Shown in pieces: positions 1 to 5,696 of a stretch of 8,837 bases of DNA. The stretch's first letter is position 1; every line of letters starts with the position of its first letter. The stretch is from positions 1-8,837 of the forward strand of contig DAIEST010000045.1 in NCBI GenBank assembly GCA_027346125.1, read 5' to 3'. Made by a program: the position numbers and the translations under genes. Source of the DNA: Leptospirillum sp. GTDB lineage: Bacteria; Nitrospirota; Leptospirillia; Leptospirillales; Leptospirillaceae. Under the pieces are notes generated by a model, which saw nothing but the letters and a program-made list of their open reading frames with translations, did no database searches and was not told the origin of the DNA.

Positions 1-849
1 CCCGAAACTGTTGGCGGTGGATTGAAGATTTGACGCCGTCAGCCACCGCAAGGCGATCTTGGCAAAAATCATGTTGACCGATTTTCCCAACGCCTCCGTC
101 ACAGAAAGATGCAACCGATCCCGCCTGGGGTTTTCCCTCCAATAGGAAGGCCCGATACAATAGAGACACCCATGAAAATAGATATTTGTTTCGGGACTGA
201 TCTTTCGATGAACGAGCGCATCGTCCGTCGTAACGACTTTGAAAAGGCTGGCCGCGGGATACGTGGCCCGCTGGACCAGAGAGTTGTCCGTCTCTCCCGA
301 ATGGCTTCCGTAGAAAGCCAGGAGATCTCCCGTCGGAGGATCGACAGCCACGAACATCCCGTATGGCACCCTGTTCCGCTGGACAAACTTGGCCACTTCC
401 CTCTGCAGGGAGGGACGCACCGTCCAGACAACCTCATAGCCGCCATCCAGCATCATCACATAACGATCACCCTGAATGTCCTGGAACGAAGGAACAAACA
501 TCCGATCCAGAACAGGACCGGTGGGTGTCATGTGAACGACCGGAATTCCGTCCTTGGTCAGCAGATCCGGACGGAACAGGGAGGTCCCCCATGTGCCGAT
601 CATTTTCGACGAAGGGTTCTGGAAAAAGGTGGGCTCGGTGTTTGCAGATGTCAGGACAGGTCCCGGAACGGTATTTGCTGATGCAGAGTGATTGCTGTTT
701 TTTGCCCAGGAACGGCTGATCTGCCAGAAGGCTCCAGGTCCCGAGAGCCCAAAAAACGAAACGAGCAGCATCAGGGAAAAGATTCGTTTTCCCAAAGTCC
801 AGGCGATTGGATTCCGAAGGAAATGAAGGACTGACTGGATCCGTTTCAC
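1..849 (-). CDS. Penicillin-binding transpeptidase, membrane-anchored (C-terminus cut by window edge)
   Basis: Partial gene; 283 residues are visible and the frame stays open to the left edge. The family crosslinks peptidoglycan stem peptides in the periplasm through an acyl-enzyme serine. A short basic N-terminus (MKRIQ; GKR at about 20-22) precedes one hydrophobic segment (about 23-42), read as a signal anchor. A linker rich in Ser, Asn and Pro follows. The transpeptidase fold begins near residue 140, with VDPPTGDLLAFYG at 168-180 as in other PBPs. The catalytic SxxK motif is S201-L-F-K204 in YPAASLFK. The SxN motif is S257-V-N259, 56 residues later, a normal spacing. The KTG motif would lie beyond the edge. 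There is no glycosyltransferase (GT51) domain, so it is not a class A PBP, and the region before the transpeptidase is short. The start is GTG at 849: it has AGGGGA 4 nt upstream and is the only plausible start codon before an in-frame TAG. It follows the debranching enzyme gene with a 138-nt gap and its own promoter-like sequence. The PBP assignment is firm; the subclass is not determined. Confidence 0.88.
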   Translation of the reverse strand, partial: MKRIQSVLHFLRNPIAWTLGKRIFSLMLLVSFFGLSGPGAFWQISRSWAKNSNHSASANTVPGPVLTSANTEPTFFQNPSSKMIGTWGTSLFRPDLLTKDGIPVVHMTPTGPVLDRMFVPSFQDIQGDRYVMMLDGGYEVVWTVRPSLQREVAKFVQRNRVPYGMFVAVDPPTGDLLAFYGSHSGETDNSLVQRATYPAASLFKVVTTDDALVHRKISPETNIYFHGCLYCIGPSYWRENPRRDRLHLSVTEALGKSVNMIFAKIALRWLTASNLQSTANSFG

Positions 850-936
850 GGCGTCCCCTGTTTTGGCAGCTCTTGAAAAAGTGGCCCCCGGACACAGATC
901 CGATGGACTACCCCTTGTAAACGGTAGGGTGGAGCG

Positions 937-965
937 ATTCTATATCGAATATGAAGCAATGACAA
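937..965 (-). promoter_or_regulatory. Sigma70-type promoter for the penicillin-binding protein gene
   Basis: On the minus strand TTGTCA (965-960, 5/6 to the -35 consensus) is followed by a 17-nt spacer and TAGAAT (942-937, 5/6 to TATAAT). Transcription would start near 930, leaving a leader of about 80 nt before the GTG at 849. It lies entirely in the 138-nt gap after the debranching gene. This is a consensus match only. Confidence 0.5.
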
Positions 966-987
966 GAGAAAACATAAGTGCTTTTCG

Positions 988-3153
988 TCAATCGATGAAA
1001 ATAGTCTTCGCCTTCCCCTCCGAACGGTGGATTGAAAGATTCACAAAAGCCTTCCCCTGGGCAAAAACAGGCACATTTTTAAAGCTGATCCCGGAAAGCG
1101 TCCCCGGCAAGACAGGATCTCCTCCGACCAGGGATCCACTGTCAAATCGAAAACCTCCCAGCGTCTGGAGCACCAGGAACAGCGACGCAACGGACCATGC
1201 CTGGGGAGAGCACGAGGTAGGATAGGAAAACGGACCTTCACCATCTTTTCGGTCGAAACCGCAATAGAGTTCAGGCGGACGCTGATCACGGAAGAAGCGA
1301 AGACCGTCAAGGTACCCCGCAGACAGCTTTTCGACCGACCGGCTCAGTCCATGGCGGGACATTCCCCACAGGATCAGGGCGTTGTCATGAGGCCAGACCG
1401 ATCCATTGTGATAGGAGACCGGATTGAAGCGGACTTCCCGATTTCCGAGGGTCCGGATCCCCCATCCGGAAAAAAGGTCCGCTTCCAGCAGCGACCTTCC
1501 CAGAAGACCTGCCGTACGGGAAGAAGCCAGACCGGACAGGAGAACATGTCCGGCATTTGAACTCCTGACGCGGCAGGGCTTCAGCGCACCGTCCAGTGCC
1601 AGCGCAAACGTCTTCAGTTCCGGCACCCAGAAATCCCTGAGAAACGACTTTTTGAGTTGTACGGCCAACGTACGACAGGAATTGGAGAAACGCGCATGAC
1701 CAAGATGTCGGGCAATCGTTGCAAAAGAGTCATAGGCCCAGTAGAGATAACTCTGCACCTCTGCAAGAGCAATGGGATGGGGGGCCAGTTCTCCGTCTGC
1801 ATGAAACACGGAATCTTCAGAGTCTTTCCATCCCTGCTGGATCAACCCGCCATTGGTATCGCCCCGGTAAACGAGAAAACCGGTCCGGGGGTCCACTCCA
1901 TAACGCTCAATCCATGAAAATGCTCTTTCCACAACCGGCCAGAGCTCCTCCAGAAAGGAGTAGTCTCCCGTCCGGTTCGCATATTGGGCAGCCAGGACAA
2001 GATACAACGGAGTGCTGTCCACCGATCCGTAATAGCGTCCGAACGGAACCTCATTGGTCCGGGCCATCTCGCCCGTACGCATTTCATGAAGGATCTTGCC
2101 CGGTTCGGCTGCCCGGAAGGGATCCGTCCGACGGGCCTGAAGTTTTCCCAGGAACAGGAGAATCGTCCGGGAAAGCGCGGGATAGGCCCACAATGTCGAC
2201 AGGCCAGTGATGATCGCATCCCTTCCAAAAACAGTCGAGAACCATGGAAGACCGGCATAGGGGATCAGACCTTCCCGGGAAGGGGTGCAAAGGATCCGAA
2301 GATCCTGAATCGCTTGACGGAAACATCGATCGATAAAGGGGTCGGAAGAAATCACCTCTGGCCAGCTCATCTCAAATCTTCGGTACCCGGACTCCCTGCC
2401 CCGAATGATTTTATCGACACTGGAGAAATGCACAGACGGGAAATCAGGCGACAGAAAGCGTTTCTTGCGCCGACTTTCCTGAAATCGGACCTGAAAAAGG
2501 AATGACAGGCTTTCTCCCGGTTTCAGGGAGAGGACCCATGACCACCTCGATCGATCAACTTTCTCCGGCGGTGGACCCTGGACCGAGATTCTCGTCTCCC
2601 TCTCCACGGAATCCTCTCCCAGATAGCGATAGATCGAAGAGCGATCCCTGTTCTCCCATTCGACATGCCGGGCAGAAGAATCGACACGTCGCATGCCCCT
2701 CACTTCGAAGAGGTCCATGAAATCGCAATCCATCTCCCAGCTAAAAGGCACCTGGACAGGATAAGGACTTCCGTTCTCAAGAGAACATCTCTCGACGAGC
2801 CCGTCTTTTTCCAGCACTCTGATCTGGCTCAGGGAAAGACGAACAACGTGCCGGTGCCCGGAAGGGTCCCCCCGTTCCAGAAATGTGATGACGGGAAGAA
2901 TCCGGTGAATCCTGTCAAAGAACGGCTCCCGCCGACCCTGCGCCCATAATGGGACCGGCTGGATCTCCAGAACCCGGCAGGACCATCTGGACAGGAAACG
3001 CATTCCGCGCCAATACAATCCGTGGTGAGGAGACACCTCCACATCAATATCCCCTGAGGGAGGCCAGACACCGAAATGATCCTCATTCTTGTGAATGACA
3101 TCGGAAGCGTTCAGTACCTGGAGGGGATGAATCTCATAGGGGAGTTGTTCCAA
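988..3153 (-). CDS. Glycogen debranching enzyme / amylo-alpha-1,6-glucosidase family protein
   Basis: 721 residues, complete. Residues about 15-215 match the N-terminal beta-rich domain of bacterial/archaeal glycogen debranching enzymes (GDE_N_bis type). Residues about 270-690 match the (alpha/alpha)6-barrel glucosidase part. Family signatures are LPWFSTVFGRDAIITGLS (about 301-318), GWKDSEDSVFHADG (about 437-450), NPVSYHNGSVWPHDNAL (about 572-588) and a C-terminal SYPTSCSPQAWSVAS (about 641-655). Such enzymes hydrolyse alpha-1,6 branch-point glucose in glycogen-like polymers in the cytoplasm; the substrate here is inferred, since related barrel enzymes act on other glucosides. No secretion signal is seen. 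The start is TTG at 3153: GAGGAG (3164-3159) sits 5 nt upstream, an in-frame TGA lies just before it, and the next ATG (about residue 51) would cut into the N-terminal domain. It is transcribed divergently from yicC. No other glycogen gene is in the window. Confidence 0.88.
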   Translation of the reverse strand: MEQLPYEIHPLQVLNASDVIHKNEDHFGVWPPSGDIDVEVSPHHGLYWRGMRFLSRWSCRVLEIQPVPLWAQGRREPFFDRIHRILPVITFLERGDPSGHRHVVRLSLSQIRVLEKDGLVERCSLENGSPYPVQVPFSWEMDCDFMDLFEVRGMRRVDSSARHVEWENRDRSSIYRYLGEDSVERETRISVQGPPPEKVDRSRWSWVLSLKPGESLSFLFQVRFQESRRKKRFLSPDFPSVHFSSVDKIIRGRESGYRRFEMSWPEVISSDPFIDRCFRQAIQDLRILCTPSREGLIPYAGLPWFSTVFGRDAIITGLSTLWAYPALSRTILLFLGKLQARRTDPFRAAEPGKILHEMRTGEMARTNEVPFGRYYGSVDSTPLYLVLAAQYANRTGDYSFLEELWPVVERAFSWIERYGVDPRTGFLVYRGDTNGGLIQQGWKDSEDSVFHADGELAPHPIALAEVQSYLYWAYDSFATIARHLGHARFSNSCRTLAVQLKKSFLRDFWVPELKTFALALDGALKPCRVRSSNAGHVLLSGLASSRTAGLLGRSLLEADLFSGWGIRTLGNREVRFNPVSYHNGSVWPHDNALILWGMSRHGLSRSVEKLSAGYLDGLRFFRDQRPPELYCGFDRKDGEGPFSYPTSCSPQAWSVASLFLVLQTLGGFRFDSGSLVGGDPVLPGTLSGISFKNVPVFAQGKAFVNLSIHRSEGKAKTIFID

Positions 3154-3346
3154 CGAAACTCCTCAGGCAAAAGCCTTGTTGACAGGGACGCCTTCCCGCT
3201 TTGAATTTTACAGGAAAACCGGGTAGAATCCCGGCGAAAGCGGACATCGTTGTCAATAATAGTTGGAACGGGAAGCGAAAGCGACTCCAAACCCCAGGGA
3301 TTCGGTGACATCAGTCGGATTCCCAGAAAAAAACTGCAGGAAACAA
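3154..3346. other. Divergent intergenic region between the debranching gene and yicC
   Basis: 193 bp without a convincing gene. It holds the ribosome binding site of the debranching gene (3159-3164), the best plus-strand promoter (3201-3229) and the yicC ribosome binding site (AGGA, 3338-3341, 5 nt before ATG). A perfect -35 hexamer TTGACA occurs once on each strand (plus 3179-3184; minus 3256-3251), but neither has a good -10 at 16-18 nt. The leftward promoter for the debranching gene is therefore unclear. An open frame from TTG 3263 continues into yicC but has no ribosome binding site. Confidence 0.6.
3201..3229 (+). promoter_or_regulatory. Sigma70-type promoter for the yicC-remA-gmk-rpoZ-coaBC operon
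   Basis: TTGAAT (3201-3206, 4/6) and TAGAAT (3224-3229, 5/6) are separated by exactly 17 nt. Initiation near 3236 would give a leader of about 110 nt before the yicC ATG at 3347. The -10 hexamer lies exactly between CCGGG (3219-3223) and CCCGG (3230-3234), a perfect 5-bp inverted repeat. Consensus match only. Confidence 0.5.
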
Positions 3347-4228
3347 ATGGGATCCAAGACGCTCAACAGCATGACCGGATTCGGGGAACACATCACCTCC
3401 CCGCCGATTGAAGGGTATCGCATAACGGCCAAATCCCTCAATCACCGCAACCTTGAGGTCCAGCTCAGTCTGCCTCGCGAATGGGACCATCTGGATCTGG
3501 GAATCCGCAGGATTATCGCCCAGGAGGTCCAGCGCGGACGACTGGAAATTACCGTCACCCGGATTGATTCCACACCCGGGAGAAACGGGAACTGGCTTCC
3601 GAAAGCGATCGAAGCCTACCAGGATCTTCTCCTGCTGAAAGAAACACTGGGAGTCGCCGAACCTGTTACGATCGATCAGGTCATCCTGCATCTCTCTCAC
3701 GAAAAGAGTCCGTCTTACCAGCCGGTAAACGCGAAGGACGGTCTCGGTGCTGTTTCCCGCGCAATGGAGCAGCTTGTAAAAAGCCGTCAGGCCGAAGGAG
3801 AAGCGCTGAAAGAAGTGGTTGATGCGCTGGTCAGGGAGATCCAGGAAACGGTCTCGCAAATCGATCGGAGCAGGCCAAACGCCACAGAAAAGACACGGGC
3901 CCACTTTCTTGCCAGGCTCAAGGACCTGATCCAGGAAGTTCAGTCGCAGGATACCGATCGTCGTCTGGAAGAAGAGTCCCTTTTCTACCTTTCGAAGAAA
4001 GACAACGAGGAAGAGTGGCAACGGCTCAAGATCCACCTCACAAGATTCCGGCTGGATCTTGCGGATGCGGGCCCCATCGGAAAGTCGCTGGATTTTCTGC
4101 TGCAAGAGATGCAGCGGGAAATCAATACCTTCATCACAAAAGAAACCCAGCAGGAAATTTTCCAGCCGGCCATGTCGATCCGCAATACATTGACGAAACT
4201 GAAGGAACAAATACAGAATGTCGAATAG
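3347..4228 (+). CDS. yicC: YicC/YloC family endoribonuclease
   Basis: 293 residues, the usual family length (E. coli YicC 287, B. subtilis YloC about 291). The N-terminus carries the hallmark SMTGFG (residues 8-13), followed by the YicC N-terminal region with KSLNHRNLEV. The C-terminal DUF1732 region carries SLDFLLQEMQREINTF (about 248-263; usual form LDFLLQEMNREINT) and ends KLKEQIQNVE, as family members do. Members of this family have been shown to be RNA endonucleases, and YicC in E. coli affects small-RNA turnover; the target here is unknown. The start is ATG 3347 because AGGA lies 5 nt upstream and the family begins a few residues before SMTGFG. The TTG at 3263 has no ribosome binding site and would add 28 atypical residues. 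It is the first gene of the operon and overlaps remA by 11 nt, suggesting coupled translation. Confidence 0.93.
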   Translation: MGSKTLNSMTGFGEHITSPPIEGYRITAKSLNHRNLEVQLSLPREWDHLDLGIRRIIAQEVQRGRLEITVTRIDSTPGRNGNWLPKAIEAYQDLLLLKETLGVAEPVTIDQVILHLSHEKSPSYQPVNAKDGLGAVSRAMEQLVKSRQAEGEALKEVVDALVREIQETVSQIDRSRPNATEKTRAHFLARLKDLIQEVQSQDTDRRLEEESLFYLSKKDNEEEWQRLKIHLTRFRLDLADAGPIGKSLDFLLQEMQREINTFITKETQQEIFQPAMSIRNTLTKLKEQIQNVE

Positions 4229-4502
4229 GCTACATGCTTTCGTCAATATTGGCCTCGGGAATCTGGTATCGCTCGAACATATCATCAGCATTGTGGGCGT
4301 CAATTCGGCCCCGGTACGAAGGATGAAAGAAGCCGCCCAGGAAAAGAGTCTCCTGATCGATGCTTCCGAAGGGCGCAGGACACGCTCTGTCATCATCATG
4401 GACAGCGGTCATGTCATTCTCTCCGCGCTTCAGCCCGAAACGCTGGCAACCCGCCTGAACAACTGGGACGAGGAACTGTCCGTGGACGGGGATCCGGATT
4501 GA
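4218..4502 (+). CDS. remA: RemA / DUF370 family DNA-binding regulator
   Basis: 94 residues. It matches RemA (DUF370) along its length: VNIGLGNLVS (9-18), SAPVRRM (30-36), LIDASEGRRTRSVIIMDSGH and VILSALQPETLATRL. In B. subtilis RemA activates biofilm matrix and osmoprotection genes and forms a ring-shaped oligomer that binds DNA. Outside Firmicutes its role is poorly known, so matrix control here is only a possibility. The paired arginines of GRRTR, which I recall as needed for DNA binding, are kept. The residue aligned with B. subtilis Arg18 is His21. The start ATG 4218 overlaps the end of yicC; GAAGGAA (4201-4207) is a distant ribosome binding site, 10 nt away. About 15 residues after the core (NNWDEELSVDGDPD) form an acidic tail. 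Gene order with gmk, rpoZ and coaBC supports the call. Confidence 0.92.
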   Translation: MSNRLHAFVNIGLGNLVSLEHIISIVGVNSAPVRRMKEAAQEKSLLIDASEGRRTRSVIIMDSGHVILSALQPETLATRLNNWDEELSVDGDPD

Positions 4503-4573
4503 TCCGGACATCGCAGAGACAACCGGAAATCTCTCCTCGTCTCCCGAATCGAAGGGGTGAAGAGAACAGCAAC

Positions 4574-5305
4574 ATGCTTGATGAAGGGACAGCCAGCGTG
4601 CAGCAACCACAGCCCGGAGACCCTTTCTCCATCTATGGCAAAAAACTCTACCCCCCTCTTCTGTTTGTCGTTTCCGCTCCCTCAGGGGCGGGAAAAACAT
4701 CGTTGTGCCGGGAGATCGCCCGAAGGACAGACCGCATCCATTATTCGGTTTCCTACACAACACGCCACCCGAGGCCCGGCGAACAGGACGGGGTGGATTA
4801 CAACTTTGTTTCTCCCGAAACATTTGAGCAAATGGGTTCCCAAAAGCTGTTTATCGAATCTGCGGAAGTTTACGGGAACTTCTACGGAACGTCTCGAGAG
4901 ACCATTCAGGACTCCTTCAATCGGGACCAGGACGTGCTCGTCGATATTGATATCCAGGGAGCAAGGAAAATTCGGGAAAGCGGTATCGACAATATCTCCA
5001 TCTATATTCTCCCCCCATCCCACAATGTTCTTCGTGAACGTCTCGCACTCCGGGCACAGGATTCCGAAGAGACCGTCCGAAAACGGCTGGAACGGGTAAA
5101 ACAGGAAATTTTCGCCTATAATGAGTACGATTACCTGATATTCAACGTGGACTTCCAGCAGGCCGTTGATGACCTGCAAGCCATCATTGTTTCCGAACAT
5201 CACCGGAAACAGCGGCTGTCTGCATTTGTCAGCGGTCATTTCATCCCGAATTTTGAAAATGAGGATGCAGGTTCAACATTCATTCCGATAAAGGAGTCCC
5301 AGTGA
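4574..5305 (+). CDS. gmk: Guanylate kinase
   Basis: Phosphorylates GMP (and dGMP) with ATP to GDP in the cytoplasm. From ATG 4574 the protein has 243 residues; the family core is about 200. The P-loop is SAPSGAGKTS (34-43, with K41). The GMP-binding segment reads SVSYTTRHPRPGEQDGVDYNF. The lid region has LALRAQDSEETVRKRLERVKQE, with the expected arginines. VDIDIQGA is the Walker-B-like strand. About 30 residues precede the kinase fold and about 15 follow it (GHFIPNFENEDAGS onward). The start is uncertain. ATG 4574 has only a weak site (GAG, 9 nt upstream), while TTG 4499 overlaps the remA stop as TTGA and would add 25 polar residues; I prefer ATG. The stop overlaps rpoZ by 4 nt (GTGA). Identity is firm; only the N-terminus is open. 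Confidence 0.93.
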   Translation: MLDEGTASVQQPQPGDPFSIYGKKLYPPLLFVVSAPSGAGKTSLCREIARRTDRIHYSVSYTTRHPRPGEQDGVDYNFVSPETFEQMGSQKLFIESAEVYGNFYGTSRETIQDSFNRDQDVLVDIDIQGARKIRESGIDNISIYILPPSHNVLRERLALRAQDSEETVRKRLERVKQEIFAYNEYDYLIFNVDFQQAVDDLQAIIVSEHHRKQRLSAFVSGHFIPNFENEDAGSTFIPIKESQ

Positions 5306-5694
5306 ACGATCTCATTACCAGACCCATCGAAGTAACCCAGGACATGATCGACAGCAGGTACCGGCTTGTCATCGCTGCGGCAAAGAGGGCACGTCAACTC
5401 ATGGAAGGGGCGCCACCAAAAACCGAGGTGCACTACCAGAAAGAAACCACTACCGCCCTGCAGGAGATCGTAGAGAAGAAAATCCATATCCTCATGGGCG
5501 AAGAAGCCATCCGGATCGAAACAAAGCGGCGTGAAAAGGTTCGTGAGCGGGCACGGACGGAAGAGCGGTATTCTTACTCCAGGGGGTATGCGCTCGAACC
5601 CTCCGAAGTCATTCATGCCGACGTCATGACGTACCATGCGCCAGAAGAAATCGCTGAAGAGCCCGGAGTGGAAGCAGAAGACAGCGAGGACTGA
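5302..5694 (+). CDS. rpoZ: DNA-directed RNA polymerase omega subunit, with long C-terminal extension
   Basis: 130 residues. Residues 1-64 are the omega core: ITRPIEVTQDMIDSRYRLVIAAAKRAR covers the conserved first helices (about 5-31), and TTTALQEIVEKKIHIL is the later conserved helix. Omega binds the C-terminal part of beta-prime and helps assemble and stabilise RNA polymerase. Most omegas are 70-90 residues; here about 65 more follow: a strongly charged stretch (IRIETKRREKVRERARTEER) and then an acidic tail rich in Glu and Asp ending EAEDSED. The start GTG 5302 has a strong AAGGAG (5291-5296) at 5-nt spacing and overlaps the gmk stop by 4 nt. coaBC begins 2 nt after the stop. The core assignment is secure; the tail's role is unknown. 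Confidence 0.93.
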   Translation: MNDLITRPIEVTQDMIDSRYRLVIAAAKRARQLMEGAPPKTEVHYQKETTTALQEIVEKKIHILMGEEAIRIETKRREKVRERARTEERYSYSRGYALEPSEVIHADVMTYHAPEEIAEEPGVEAEDSED

Positions 5695-5696
5695 CC

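Noticed and set aside
109..681. 190-codon plus-strand open frame at the left edge
   Set aside because: The minus strand here encodes a PBP with SLFK and SVN motifs; the plus frame is its shadow.
850..987. Terminator between the debranching and PBP genes
   Set aside because: Only weak short stems are visible (for example GAAAA/TTTTC just after the stop, or CTACC/GGTAG), none GC-rich with a T-run, so read-through cannot be excluded.
1719..2505. Plus-strand open frames of 163 and 173 codons inside the debranching gene
   Set aside because: They lie opposite the conserved glucosidase signatures and have no ribosome binding sites or family resemblance.
3179..3184. Perfect TTGACA -35 on the plus strand (and its counterpart on the minus strand at 3256-3251)
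   Set aside because: No -10 better than 3/6 at 16-18 nt for either copy, so I did not call promoters from them.
3263..3346. Upstream TTG start giving yicC 28 extra residues
   Set aside because: No ribosome binding site, while ATG 3347 has AGGA at 5 nt and places SMTGFG at the usual distance from the N-terminus.
3311..4399. 362-codon minus-strand open frame opposite yicC
   Set aside because: It is antisense to a clearly conserved YicC/RemA coding region and its translation resembles no family. It arises from codon bias in the real gene.
4682..5239. 185-codon minus-strand open frame opposite gmk
   Set aside because: It is antisense to the guanylate kinase P-loop and GMP-binding region, with no recognisable product.
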